Below the pieces are notes generated by a model. The model had not been told where the DNA came from and made no database searches. It worked only from the letters and a program-made list of their open reading frames with translations. Made by a program: the position numbers and the translations under genes. This document shows positions 1-8,688 of a stretch of 64,000 nucleotides of DNA, in pieces (positions within the stretch are counted from its first letter, which is position 1; each line of letters begins with the position of its first letter). Source of the stretch: DATLSM01 sp035534175 (lineage in GTDB: Bacteria; Actinomycetota; Thermoleophilia; Solirubrobacterales; 70-9); the NCBI GenBank assembly GCA_035534175.1, contig DATLSM010000007.1, forward strand, positions 1 through 64,000, read 5' to 3'.

Positions 1-92
1 GCCGAGGCAATCGCGCTGATGATCCAAATAGCCATGAGCGCCGACCACACGATCAGCACCCAGGTCATCTTGCGCCAATGGGGACGCTTCAT
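1..92 (-). CDS. small membrane protein, N-terminal part (cut by window edge)
   Basis: Reading the minus strand from an ATG at 92 gives about 30 residues beginning MKRPHWRKMTWVLIVW and running off the left edge. A basic N-terminus is followed by a long hydrophobic stretch, so this is the start of a membrane-anchored protein. The preceding gene ends only 3 nt upstream (stop at 96-98), which suggests co-transcription. Family and full length cannot be determined from what is visible. Confidence 0.5.
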   Translation of the reverse strand, partial: MKRPHWRKMTWVLIVWSALMAIWIISAIAS

Positions 93-95
93 GGT

Positions 96-449
96 TCAGT
101 GGCGGGCGAGCAGCCATACGATCAGAGCCACCCCGCAGAGCAGGTAGAACACGCCGAGACCAATCGCCCACTTCGCCGTTCCTTCCCCGCGTTCGGTGTC
201 TTCGGACTCGCTGATCTCATCCAATGCCATCACGCCGAACACGATTCCAAGGATAGGAAGCACAAAGGCGCAGATCAAAGCCGTGACGGCGAGGCGGTTT
301 GCTTTGCCAGTCGGGCGAATCCGGGGTGGGGCCTCAGCCCATTGCGAATCTGGTCCAGTCGCATCGACCTCGACCTCCTCAACGTCGGGCACCTCGACCT
401 CCTCGACCAAGATCTCTTCACGTCCGTACATGATCTCGCGCCAGCCCAT
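96..449 (-). CDS. DUF4190-type small membrane protein
   Basis: This 117-aa protein has an acidic, Glu/Val-rich cytoplasmic N-terminus (about residues 8-45) and then two hydrophobic segments (about 50-75 and 92-114). They are separated by a charged loop (ALDEISESEDTERGEG) of the kind seen in DUF4190 proteins, where a small residue-rich helix is followed by a GxxxGxxAL-like stretch. The function of the family is unknown. The start is ATG at 449, although a second ATG six codons in (MYGREE) is also possible. It lies directly upstream of another small membrane protein on the same strand, so the two may form one transcription unit. Confidence 0.6.
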   Translation of the reverse strand: MGWREIMYGREEILVEEVEVPDVEEVEVDATGPDSQWAEAPPRIRPTGKANRLAVTALICAFVLPILGIVFGVMALDEISESEDTERGEGTAKWAIGLGVFYLLCGVALIVWLLARH

Positions 450-564
450 CGCGCGACCCTATCTAGACGGAAGGCCGACCGTCAATGCCCTTGACTGGCG
501 CATCTACTGGCGCACGGGTCCTATATCTGGCCCTCTATTGGCTTGCTAGAGCCAGATTCCTTAA

Positions 565-635
565 CTGCGGCCCAGGGATTTGAACCCCGACTACCTCGTC
601 CAGAGCGAGGCGTGCTGCCATTACACCAGGCCGCA
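565..635 (-). tRNA. tRNA-Gln (anticodon CTG)
   Basis: The minus strand folds into a complete cloverleaf. The acceptor stem is TGCGGCC paired with GGCCGCA, the anticodon stem is CCTCG/CGAGG around the loop CTCTGGA, and the T stem CGGGG/CCCTG encloses TTCAAAT. The anticodon CTG reads CAG (Gln). Position 565 supplies a G discriminator base. CCA is not encoded (TT follows), so it must be added by the CCA-adding enzyme. Confidence 0.95.
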
Positions 636-648
636 ATGCAGAGCTCGG

Positions 649-654
649 AGGATA
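649..654 (-). promoter_or_regulatory. -10 box for tRNA-Gln
   Basis: On the minus strand TATCCT (fits TANNNT) lies 13 nt before the 5' end of the tRNA, which suits a short 5' leader removed by RNase P. No clear -35 element is visible. Confidence 0.4.
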
Positions 655-677
655 GCCGCGAAACGCGCGCCGGAGGT

Positions 678-1928
678 TCAGACACCGATCTCGGATAGAT
701 CGCTGCCGGGGTCGGCTATCAGGTCGGTTGAAGCCGAAACGTCAACGCCGTCGGCGAGCATGCGGCGGGCCTCGGCGAGGTCTTCGGAGCGGCCCACGCT
801 GAGCGCCCCTGCAACCCGGCCGTCCTTCAGGTACCAGAGCGAGAATTGCCCGGCATCGGGATCGCCGCGCCAGATCTCCTCCTCCCACTCCCGAGCTGGA
901 CCGATGTACTCGAGGCTCACCCAGTCTGCGAGGTCACTGAAGAAATAGGGAACGACGTCGTAGTCGCGGTCCTCGCCAAGCATGTTGCCGGCGGCGTGCA
1001 TGCCCTGCTGCATCGCGACGTCCCAGTGCTCGACTCGCAGCCGCCGACCGTGGACCACACTCTCATAGGAGCAGCAATCGCCAGCCGCATAGACGCCGGC
1101 GGCCGATGTCTCGAGCTTTGCGTCGCAGACGATTCCGTCATCGACGTCCAGCCCAGCCCGCTGGGCCAGCATCGCGTCAGCTCGCACCCCGGCGCCGACC
1201 ACGACCGCGTCGCACTCAACGCTCAATCCGCTCTTCGTCACCACTGCCCGAACCCGGCCGTCACCCTCGAAGGCGTCCAGTTCCTCGCCGCCGTGGACGG
1301 TGACGCCCCGCGACTCGAGCAACTCCTGGAACCAGCGGCCCGCCTTCTGACCGAAGGTCCGCGAAAGCGCCACATCCTCCATCATCACCATCGTGCACCG
1401 AACACCCTTCGCGCTCAGCGAGGCGGCGACCTCGGCGCCGATGTAGCTGCCGCCGATCAGCACCACGTGATCGGCGCCCTCAGCGTCGGCGCGGATCGCG
1501 TCGGAGTTGCCGAAGGCGCGCAGGTAGTGGATGCCCTCGTTCTCGGCACCCTCGACACGGAGGATGTTCACCATCGCGCCGGTGCCGAGCAGCGCCTTGC
1601 CGAAGGCAACCTTCTCACCGCCCTGCAGGGTCGCGCTGCGCGAAACCGGGTCGAACGACATCACGCTGCGCCCGCTCAGCAGCTCCACCCCGTTCTCCTC
1701 ATACCATGAGGGCGGGTTGACGTAGGCGTCCTCGCGTGTCGCCTCTCCCCGCAGGTACTCCTTGGTCAGGGGCGGGCGTTCGTAGGGGGGCTCCGGCTCC
1801 CGTCCGACCAGCAGGATCGACCCCTCCGCCCCGCGCCGGCGCAGCTCGGCCGCGCAGTGGGCGCAGGCCATGCCGCCGCCGACCAGGAGGAAGTCGACTT
1901 CGCGCTCAGCCACCGTTGCCGATCTCAT
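678..1928 (-). CDS. FAD-dependent pyridine nucleotide-disulfide oxidoreductase (ferredoxin reductase-like)
   Basis: The 416-aa flavoprotein has the two-dinucleotide-fold plan of ferredoxin/rhodocoxin reductases: an FAD-binding LLVGGGMACAHCA near the N-terminus, a second NAD(P)H-binding VLIGGSYIGAEVA at about residues 154-167, and the FAD signature GVYAAGDC at about 281. Likely role: electron transfer from NAD(P)H to a ferredoxin or a mono-oxygenase partner, but no partner gene is nearby. The ATG at 1928 overlaps the upstream trkA-like gene by 23 nt. A GTG at 1913 would give an 8-nt overlap and is an equally good start. The C-terminal acidic tail after about residue 385 is poorly conserved in the family as I know it. 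Confidence 0.8.
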   Translation of the reverse strand: MRSATVAEREVDFLLVGGGMACAHCAAELRRRGAEGSILLVGREPEPPYERPPLTKEYLRGEATREDAYVNPPSWYEENGVELLSGRSVMSFDPVSRSATLQGGEKVAFGKALLGTGAMVNILRVEGAENEGIHYLRAFGNSDAIRADAEGADHVVLIGGSYIGAEVAASLSAKGVRCTMVMMEDVALSRTFGQKAGRWFQELLESRGVTVHGGEELDAFEGDGRVRAVVTKSGLSVECDAVVVGAGVRADAMLAQRAGLDVDDGIVCDAKLETSAAGVYAAGDCCSYESVVHGRRLRVEHWDVAMQQGMHAAGNMLGEDRDYDVVPYFFSDLADWVSLEYIGPAREWEEEIWRGDPDAGQFSLWYLKDGRVAGALSVGRSEDLAEARRMLADGVDVSASTDLIADPGSDLSEIGV

Positions 1929-2589
1929 TCCCTCCCGGCCCGAAGAGCGCTTTGAGGTCGTCCTCCTTGCCGGGATCGAGCACGGCGAGCACCTCGTCGC
2001 CGGCCTCCAGCACGGTGTCGGGGCCGGGGACGAAGCCCTTACCGGAGCGCAGGATGGAGATCAGCAGGCTGCCTTCGGGCATTTCCAGGTCGCTGACCCG
2101 CCGTCCCGTCACCCCGGAGTCTCGGCCGAGCAACATCTCGATGATCTCCAGCTGCTCTTCCTGAAGATCGAGCAGGTGGACAAGCCCGTACTCCGGCACC
2201 TCGTGCTCCAGCAGGCGGAGGATGAGGTCGGTGGCGGAGACCGAGGGCCTGATGTCCAGCAGGTCGAAGTGCTGGCGGTTGCGGGGATTGTTGACCCGAG
2301 CGATCACTCGGTTGACCAGATACTTCTCGCGTGCGACCTGGCAGATCAGCATGTTGTCCTCGTCGTCCCCGGTGACGGCAATCACCATGTCCGCCCGCTG
2401 GATACCCGCCCGCTCCAGCACCCACAGCTCCGAGGCGTCGCCATAGGAAACGTTGTGCTCCAGCTCCTGCTCAACGGTCAGGTAACGGCGGCGGTTGCTC
2501 TCGATCACCGTCACCTCGTGCTCCTTGTCGAGCAGCTCCCGCGCCAGGTTCCAGCCGACCTTCCCCGCTCCGACGACGATGATGTACAA
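1906..2589 (-). CDS. TrkA/RCK potassium-uptake regulatory protein (RCK_N + RCK_C)
   Basis: The 227-aa protein has an N-terminal Rossmann RCK domain (YIIVVGAGKVGWNLA, with GxGxxG and the acidic ESNRRR end of beta-2) and a C-terminal RCK_C domain from about residue 145 (LEIIEMLLGRDSGVTGRRV). Such proteins bind NAD(H) or nucleotides and gate a K+ channel/transporter subunit. The start is set at TTG 2589, because the family begins directly at the Rossmann strand and a purine-rich GGGGGAG lies just upstream; longer readings add an Arg/Pro-rich leader. It follows a second TrkA by 22 nt, like mycobacterial ceoB/ceoC. Confidence 0.85.
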   Translation of the reverse strand: MYIIVVGAGKVGWNLARELLDKEHEVTVIESNRRRYLTVEQELEHNVSYGDASELWVLERAGIQRADMVIAVTGDDEDNMLICQVAREKYLVNRVIARVNNPRNRQHFDLLDIRPSVSATDLILRLLEHEVPEYGLVHLLDLQEEQLEIIEMLLGRDSGVTGRRVSDLEMPEGSLLISILRSGKGFVPGPDTVLEAGDEVLAVLDPGKEDDLKALFGPGGNEIGNGG

Positions 2590-2611
2590 GCGACTCCCCC
2601 CTCTCCGTCGC

Positions 2612-3082
2612 TCAGGCGGCTTCCGCCGAGTCGCCGGGCTCGGGATCGCCGCCCCGCTCAGCGCCATCGCGGACCGCGTTCTCCAGCATGTCAATCGCCA
2701 CTCGAGTGGGGCAGACCGTGTGCAAACCCTGGCGCTGGTACCACTCGGCCCGCAGCGGATCCAGCACCCTGGCGATCACGGTCGGCACCTTGTAGCAGCG
2801 CTGGGCGATCTGGGCGATGATGATGTTGGTGTTGTCGCCGTCCGTGGAGGCAATGAAGGCGTCCGCCTGTTCGACTCCGGCCGCGATCAGCGCCTCGGTC
2901 TCAAGGCCGGCTCCGACGGTGAAGTGGCCACCGAGGTCCTCCCAGCCCTTCTCCAGGCCGACCTCCAGGCGAGCGTGGGACTCCGGGTCCTCGTCGAGGC
3001 AGGACACCTCATGGCCCTCGCGCAACATCCCGCGAGCGACCGAAGAACCAACCCGGCCGCAGCCGACGATCAGGATGAACAA
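2612..3082 (-). CDS. TrkA-N/RCK-domain protein (single domain)
   Basis: This is a 156-aa RCK_N protein: FILIVGCGRVGSSVARGM carries GxGxxG, CLDEDPES ends beta-2, and the ADAFIASTDGDNTN nucleotide-site segment is present. Unlike its downstream neighbour it has no RCK_C, ending in a Glu/Gly/Asp tail. The TTG at 3082 is chosen because homologues start at the first strand; an upstream TTG at 3115 would add 11 residues. Together with the next gene it forms a ceoB/ceoC-like pair, and the APC permease gene lies just upstream. No Trk/Ktr membrane subunit is visible in the window. Confidence 0.8.
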   Translation of the reverse strand: MFILIVGCGRVGSSVARGMLREGHEVSCLDEDPESHARLEVGLEKGWEDLGGHFTVGAGLETEALIAAGVEQADAFIASTDGDNTNIIIAQIAQRCYKVPTVIARVLDPLRAEWYQRQGLHTVCPTRVAIDMLENAVRDGAERGGDPEPGDSAEAA

Positions 3083-3170
3083 GACATCGGCGGATCGCGT
3101 TCCGCTCGCTCGCAATGAGTCAGATATGGATGCCTCGCTCGCTCCACGCCCAGGGGATACTAGATGGTTC

Positions 3171-5168
3171 CTAGTCGGTCACAGTGGCTTGGGCTGCGCG
3201 CTCGGACAGCATCTCCGGCGGGGCGGTCAGCAGCACACGGCAGGGAGATTTCTTCAGCACGTACTCGGTCGCGGCGCCGATCTCCGCGGGTTTCGCAGCG
3301 CCGACCCCTCCGTACATCGCCCCTCCCCTGATCTTGGTCGGCGGCTCGCCCCCGACGACGATCGCCTCGGCGTCGCTGCGCCGCGCAGCCTCGACGATGC
3401 CGGCGCCGACGTCGCGGGCGCGGATCATCTCCGCGCTGACCGCCACGTCCTCGTACTCCTCGCCGACCTGCTTGGCCCGCGCCAGAACCCGCCGCGCCTC
3501 CTCCTCCCGCTCCGGAGGCAGCGCCGCGTCCAGCGGCATGGTCAGCGGGACCTCGATCACGTAAACGATCTCCAGCTTGGAGTCAGGGCGCTCAGGGTCG
3601 GCCTGCTTCACCTCGGCCGCGGCGAGCCGCCCGGCGGTGGCGACGATGTCGTCGTCGAGCTCCGTGCCAAAGACGGGGACGAGGATGTTGCGGAAGGCGA
3701 CCTCGGGCGCCTGCTTGATCAGGGACCGCTCGGTGACCGAGATCCGCTTGGTCAACGAGGTTTCCTCGAAGACCAGGCGGTAGACGACGTAGAAGACGAG
3801 ACCGAAGGCCATCCAGCCGATCCCCACCCAGCGGGCGACGTTGTGGTAGGCCAGCACGCTGAGAAAGGCGAGCAGGCTGACCATCGCCGCGAACACCGCC
3901 GGAAGCGGAAGACTGGCGCCGCGCCAGGGGACGCTCCAGGGGATCCGGAACGGGCGCTGGCGATCGGGGTCCTTGAACCTGAGCCGGATGATCGAGAGAT
4001 GGGCGATCGTGATCGTCAGGGTTACCCCGAAGGCGTAGATGCTGGCAAGCAACTTGACGCTGGTCGGCGCGACCAGGCCGATCGCGATCGCTCCCGAGAT
4101 TGCGATCGCCACGTAGGGGGTGGCGTGTCGCCGCGTCAGCTTGCCCAGCCAGCTGGGGATCTGGCGGTTGATCGCCAGGGTGTAGATGTGACGGGAAACG
4201 CCGAGCATCGAGATGCTGGCCGCCCAGAAAAGCACCGGAGTGGCGACCAGGGCGACCATCCAGCGCATCACGTCGGCGACAGCGGCGGGATGGAAGGCGG
4301 AGACGACGCCCAGCACCGGCGCCTCGACATAGCGGCCGCCGAGCGCCGTCTCGGGCCCATGGGGGCCGGCGACCACGGGCACCGCCATCAGCGCGATTGC
4401 CGCCATCCCCGCATAGACCAGCGGCACCGAGATCGCCCCGAAGGAGACGATCCGCTTCAGATCGTGTGGCTCGACGTCGATGTCGGGGGCGAGGTCGGAG
4501 GCGGCCTCGATCCCGGCGTAGGCCAGCATGGCGACCACCGCCGAGTAGACGATGTCCCTGAAGCTCGGGCTGGCGAAGAGATTCAGCTGCGCCGTGAGGC
4601 GGTCGGGGTGCCAAACGACCAGCAGGCCGACGACGATCACCGCCAGCTGAAGACCGACGTCAGCGAGGGCGAGGAAGGCGAGCGAGCGCTGGCGCCCCCG
4701 CCCGGTGACGTTGAGGACATTGAGCACGCAGACGGCGACGATGACGAGGGCGGCGATGCCAATCTCGGGGCCAGGCTTGCCGAGGCCGGGTGAGATTGGC
4801 TCCAGGTAGTGGGGGACCGAGATCGCCGCCAGGGCGATCACGATCAGGTAGTCGATCAGAATCGCCCAGCCGGCGATGAAGGCGATCAGCTCGTTGAAGG
4901 CGTGACGGGCGAAGGTGGAGGAGCCACCGCGCTCGCGGAACATCGCGCCGCCCTCGACGTAGCTGAGCGTGGTCAGGGCGAAGAGCATGCCGGAAGCCAG
5001 GAAGATCAGCGGGGTGAGGCCGAGACCCCCGGCGGCAACCACCCCGAGGGCAAAGTAGATCGAGAATCCGACCGCCGAGTAGGCGGCCGCGAATAGCCAG
5101 GGGACGCCGAGGCCGCGTTGCAGCAGCGGCTCCGAGCGCGACTCCCTCCCTCCCTCCCTCCCGTTCAT
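3171..5168 (-). CDS. APC-family amino acid permease with C-terminal universal stress domain
   Basis: The 665-aa protein has about 12 hydrophobic segments in residues 22-480 (for example PWLFAAAYSAVGFSIYFALG and LIAFIAGWAILIDYLIVIAL) typical of APC permeases. From about residue 495 it has a soluble UspA-like domain (AFRNILVPVFGTELDD ... AEAIVVGGEPP). Substrate unknown: amino acid or other cation. In Mycobacterium an APC permease (Rv2690c) likewise neighbours ceoB/ceoC, so this looks like a conserved neighbourhood. The start is ATG 5168; the first 10 codons are unusually purine-rich (Gly/Arg/Glu), so a start further in is possible. Confidence 0.8.
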   Translation of the reverse strand: MNGREGGRESRSEPLLQRGLGVPWLFAAAYSAVGFSIYFALGVVAAGGLGLTPLIFLASGMLFALTTLSYVEGGAMFRERGGSSTFARHAFNELIAFIAGWAILIDYLIVIALAAISVPHYLEPISPGLGKPGPEIGIAALVIVAVCVLNVLNVTGRGRQRSLAFLALADVGLQLAVIVVGLLVVWHPDRLTAQLNLFASPSFRDIVYSAVVAMLAYAGIEAASDLAPDIDVEPHDLKRIVSFGAISVPLVYAGMAAIALMAVPVVAGPHGPETALGGRYVEAPVLGVVSAFHPAAVADVMRWMVALVATPVLFWAASISMLGVSRHIYTLAINRQIPSWLGKLTRRHATPYVAIAISGAIAIGLVAPTSVKLLASIYAFGVTLTITIAHLSIIRLRFKDPDRQRPFRIPWSVPWRGASLPLPAVFAAMVSLLAFLSVLAYHNVARWVGIGWMAFGLVFYVVYRLVFEETSLTKRISVTERSLIKQAPEVAFRNILVPVFGTELDDDIVATAGRLAAAEVKQADPERPDSKLEIVYVIEVPLTMPLDAALPPEREEEARRVLARAKQVGEEYEDVAVSAEMIRARDVGAGIVEAARRSDAEAIVVGGEPPTKIRGGAMYGGVGAAKPAEIGAATEYVLKKSPCRVLLTAPPEMLSERAAQATVTD

Positions 5169-5238
5169 GGAACCAGGGGCGAGTGTCGCGGGGGCCGTGA
5201 ACTCGAACGCCCGGCGCTCACCGCGGCCAGGGGAACAC

Positions 5239-5433
5239 TCACCGATCCAGATGGGACGTTGCCCAAAGGCGCCCGGCGCCGACCGCGACGAAGGCGACGC
5301 CCATCACCACGCCGAGCGAGAGCGGCCCGCCGCCGGAGACGAGGGTGGCGATGAGGATGCCCAGGCCGAGGACGAGGAAGACAAACGAGAGGGCCCGGAC
5401 CGAGCCGCGGTAGATCCCCTCCGGCGAAGCCAT
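5239..5433 (-). CDS. two-helix small membrane protein of unknown function
   Basis: The 64-aa protein has a short polar N-terminus (MASPEGIYRGS) and two hydrophobic helices (about residues 13-33 and 37-57), ending in a polar tail. No recognised family. It lies in an 11-nt-to-70-nt spaced minus-strand series after the alpha-hydroxy-acid oxidase gene, consistent with being the last member of that transcript. Confidence 0.55.
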   Translation of the reverse strand: MASPEGIYRGSVRALSFVFLVLGLGILIATLVSGGGPLSLGVVMGVAFVAVGAGRLWATSHLDR

Positions 5434-5443
5434 TGTCGAAATT

Positions 5444-6460
5444 CTAGGGTGCTCTCTGAACGTGGGCAGGACTCAGGTCCGCCGGCGAGGCGCAGCCGCA
5501 GAAGGCGAGCGCCAGCGCCAGCTCGTCGCGGAGCAGCTCGAGCACGTGCTGCGCACCCTGCGCGCCGGCGGTGGCGAGCCCCCAAAGAGCCGGGCGGCCG
5601 ACAAGTACCGCGTCGGCTCCCAGTGCGAGGGCGATGGCGACGTCGGTACCGCGGCGCACGCCGCCGTCGACGAGGACGCTGGCCCGCCCATCGATCGCAT
5701 CGACCACCTCCGGCAGGGCATCGGCGCCAGCCAGGACGCAATCCAGCTGGCGACCCCCGTGGTTGGAGACGATTACGCCGGCGGCCCCATGCTCGACGGC
5801 TAGCGCGGCGTCCTCAGCGCTCAGCACACCCTTCACCACCAAGGGCACACTGCACTCGGAGGCGATCGCATCGAGGTCCCGCCAGCCCAGCGAGGGGTCC
5901 ATCAGGGCAAATGTCTCCTCGATCGTCACCTCGCGATCGCCGCCCAGCGCAGCGCTCACGCTCGGCACGCCCAGGCCCGCGGGGATCCTGAATCCAGTCC
6001 TCAGATCCCGCTCGCGACGACCCCCCGGCGGCGCGTCGACGGTGACCACAATCGCCTCGAAGCCGGCCTCCATCGCCTCCTCCATCAGCGCCCGGGTGAC
6101 CCCCCTGTCGCGGAAGCAGTAGAGCTGGAACCAGCGCCGCCCATCGGGAACCTGAGCCGCGACCTCGCTCGGCCGTGCGGTGGCCAGAGTCGAGAGGCAC
6201 ATCACGGTCCCCGCCGCGGCGGCGGCGCGGGCCATCGCCACCTCACCCTCCTCGTCGGCCAGCCGCTGATAGGCCACCGGGGCGACCAGCACGGGCATCG
6301 AGAGGTCGGCCCCCAGGACGGTCGCGGCGGTCCGCGCCTTGCCCACCCCGGTCAGCACCCGTGGCCGCAACCGCCAACGACGCCAGGCTGCCACGTTGTC
6401 CCGCAGGGTCACCTCGTCGCAGGCGCCCCCGGCGAAGTAGCCCAGCGCCCCCGCCTCCAA
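5444..6460 (-). CDS. FMN-dependent alpha-hydroxy-acid oxidase/dehydrogenase
   Basis: From the TTG at 6460 the protein is 338 aa and belongs to the lactate/glycolate oxidase family: an (alpha/beta)8 barrel with the catalytic segment SNHGGRQLD (His base, Arg substrate ligand), FMN-phosphate loop DGGVRRGTDVAIALALGA and a K (VVKGVLS) in the barrel. Likely reaction: oxidation of a 2-hydroxy acid such as lactate or glycolate to the 2-oxo acid. The reading frame remains open upstream and encodes LNVSDFERLASEK, which resembles the normal family N-terminus. The only start-like codon covering it is a CTG at 6517 overlapping the hppA stop, so the real start is uncertain. Confidence 0.8.
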   Translation of the reverse strand: MEAGALGYFAGGACDEVTLRDNVAAWRRWRLRPRVLTGVGKARTAATVLGADLSMPVLVAPVAYQRLADEEGEVAMARAAAAAGTVMCLSTLATARPSEVAAQVPDGRRWFQLYCFRDRGVTRALMEEAMEAGFEAIVVTVDAPPGGRRERDLRTGFRIPAGLGVPSVSAALGGDREVTIEETFALMDPSLGWRDLDAIASECSVPLVVKGVLSAEDAALAVEHGAAGVIVSNHGGRQLDCVLAGADALPEVVDAIDGRASVLVDGGVRRGTDVAIALALGADAVLVGRPALWGLATAGAQGAQHVLELLRDELALALAFCGCASPADLSPAHVQRAP

Positions 6461-6513
6461 CTTCTCAGAGGCGAGCCTCTCGAAGTCAGAAACGTTGAGG
6501 GGAGCTTCGCGGC

Positions 6514-8601
6514 TCAGAAGTGGACGATGGGGATGATCAGGATCGCGACGATGTTCGCGACCTTGATCATCGGGTTGATCGCCGGCCCCGCGGTGTCCTT
6601 GTAGGGGTCGCCGACGGTGTCTCCGGTGACCGACGCGGCGTGGGCCTCGGAGCCCTTGCCGCCGTGGGCGCCATCCTCGATCAGCTTCTTGGCGTTGTCC
6701 CAGGCGCCGCCACCGGCGGTCATCGAGATCGCGGCGAACAGGCCGACGACGATGACTCCGATCAGCAGGCCGCCGAGCGCGTTGACGCTGAGCAGCCCGA
6801 CGATCACCGGCACGACGATCGGGATCAGCGCCGGCAGGATCATCTCCTTCTGGGCGGCGGCGGTGACGATCGCGACCGTCCTGCCGTACTCGGGTTTCTC
6901 CGTGCCCTCCATGATCCCGGGGTGCTCGCGGAACTGCCTGCGCACCTCCTCGACCACCTGACCGCCGGCACGGCCGACCGCCTCAATCGCGAAGGCGACG
7001 AACAGGTAGACCATCATGCCGCCGATGATCAGCCCGATCAGAACTTCGGGGCTGGTCAGGCGAAAGAGGTTGCTGAGGTCGAAGCCCGCCGGGGCGTGGT
7101 CGCCCAATTCGCTTTTGAAGGCGGCGAACAGGACCAGCGCCGCGAGTGCGGCGGAGCCAATCGCGTAGCCCTTGGTCACCGCCTTGGTCGTGTTGCCGAC
7201 CGCGTCGAGCGGGTCGGTGACGTTGCGCACGGACTCGGGCAGGTCGGCCATCTCGGCGATGCCGCCGGCGTTGTCGGTGATCGGCCCGAAGGCGTCGAGA
7301 GCGACGATCAGGCCGCAGAGCGAGAGCTGCCCCATCACCGCGATGCCGATGCCGTAGATCCCGGCGAGCTCGTTGGCGCCGAGGATCGCCAGCGCCAGCA
7401 CCAGGGCCGGCGCCGCGGTCGACTGATAGCCCTGGGCGAGCCCCTGGATGATGTTTGTCGCGTGGCCGGTCTCCGACGCCTTGGCAATCGTGCGCACCGG
7501 CCGGAAGCGGGTCGAGGTGTAGTAGTCGGTGATCACGAAGAGCAGCGCGGTTACGGCGACGCCGATCACGGCGCACAGCCATAGGTCGGTTGTGGTCACC
7601 GTCTTTGCCGCGGTGCTGAGGCCAAGCCGCACCGGGTCGGCCATCAGCCACTTGGTGACCGGGTAGAAGGCGGCGATCGAGATGAGCCCCGAGACGACCA
7701 GGCCCTGGTACAACGCCCCCTCAACGCGATCGGACTTGGTCCGCACCGAGAGAGCCCCGATAATCGAGGCGATGATCGCGACGGCGCCGATCACCAGGGG
7801 GAAGATCGCCACCTCGCGGGAGTAAGCGCCGCCGGCGCCGGTGAAGGTGAGTACCCCGAGCAGCATCACGGCGACCGAGGTGACCGCGTAGGTCTCGAAG
7901 AGGTCTGCCGCCATCCCGGCGCAGTCACCGACGTTGTCACCGACGTTGTCGGCGATCACCGCCGGGTTGCGTGGGTCGTCCTCGGGGATCCCGGCCTCGA
8001 CCTTGCCCACCAGGTCGGCGCCGACGTCGGCGGCCTTGGTGAAGATGCCACCGCCGAGTCGGGCGAAGACGGAGATCAGCGAGCCGCCGAAGCCGAGGCC
8101 GATCAGCGCGTCGACCGCCTCCTTGTCGGTGCTGCCGGTGATGATCAGAAGACCGAAGTAGCCGGCGACGCCGAACAGCGCCAGGCCAACCACCAGCAGG
8201 CCGGTGACAGATCCGCCCTTGAAGGCCACGTCGAGCGCCGGCGGAACGCCGCCGCGCGCTGCCTCGGCGACACGGGAGTTGGCGCGCACCGAAAGGTTCA
8301 TGCCGATGAAACCGGCCGAGCCGGAGAGGAAGCCACCGATCACAAAGCCGATCGCGGTCTTGTAGTCCTGCAGAACCCAGAGCACGATCGCCAGCGGCAC
8401 GGCGACGGCGGCGATGATCGTGTACTGGCGGGTGAGGTAGGCCTTGGCGCCTTCCTGCACCGCTCCCGAGATTTCCTGCATGCGCTCGTTGCCCGGCGAT
8501 TTCGCCAGCAGGCGCCGGGTGATCACCATTCCATACACCACCGCCGCCCCGGCGCAGACGAGCGCGACGACGACTCCGTAATCGGTCAAAAACTTGGTCA
8601 A
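6514..8601 (-). CDS. hppA: K+-independent membrane H+-pumping pyrophosphatase
   Basis: The 695-aa integral membrane protein couples PPi hydrolysis to H+ export. The PPi/Mg2+-binding motif DVGADLVGKVE lies at about residues 192-202, followed by DNVGDNVGDCAGMAADLFE, and a second acidic cluster (DAFGPITDNAGGIAEM) near 436-451. The GNTTKA motif has Lys at about residue 473, the position that in this family separates K+-independent (Lys) from K+-dependent (Ala) enzymes. The start is TTG at 8601 with a strong GGAGGG Shine-Dalgarno 8 nt upstream. The alpha-hydroxy-acid oxidase gene follows with essentially no gap. Confidence 0.95.
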   Translation of the reverse strand: MTKFLTDYGVVVALVCAGAAVVYGMVITRRLLAKSPGNERMQEISGAVQEGAKAYLTRQYTIIAAVAVPLAIVLWVLQDYKTAIGFVIGGFLSGSAGFIGMNLSVRANSRVAEAARGGVPPALDVAFKGGSVTGLLVVGLALFGVAGYFGLLIITGSTDKEAVDALIGLGFGGSLISVFARLGGGIFTKAADVGADLVGKVEAGIPEDDPRNPAVIADNVGDNVGDCAGMAADLFETYAVTSVAVMLLGVLTFTGAGGAYSREVAIFPLVIGAVAIIASIIGALSVRTKSDRVEGALYQGLVVSGLISIAAFYPVTKWLMADPVRLGLSTAAKTVTTTDLWLCAVIGVAVTALLFVITDYYTSTRFRPVRTIAKASETGHATNIIQGLAQGYQSTAAPALVLALAILGANELAGIYGIGIAVMGQLSLCGLIVALDAFGPITDNAGGIAEMADLPESVRNVTDPLDAVGNTTKAVTKGYAIGSAALAALVLFAAFKSELGDHAPAGFDLSNLFRLTSPEVLIGLIIGGMMVYLFVAFAIEAVGRAGGQVVEEVRRQFREHPGIMEGTEKPEYGRTVAIVTAAAQKEMILPALIPIVVPVIVGLLSVNALGGLLIGVIVVGLFAAISMTAGGGAWDNAKKLIEDGAHGGKGSEAHAASVTGDTVGDPYKDTAGPAINPMIKVANIVAILIIPIVHF

Positions 8602-8688
8602 GTCAGGCCCTCCGTCGGAAGTGAGCGGCGCGGGAGTCTATATGCGAGTGCGGCACCCTCGCCCCCCGACCCGTCTAGGCCAAAACGT

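Noticed and set aside
2817..4793. 658-aa open frame on the plus strand
   Set aside because: Antisense to the APC permease gene; low-complexity Arg/Asp/Gly/His composition and no domain.
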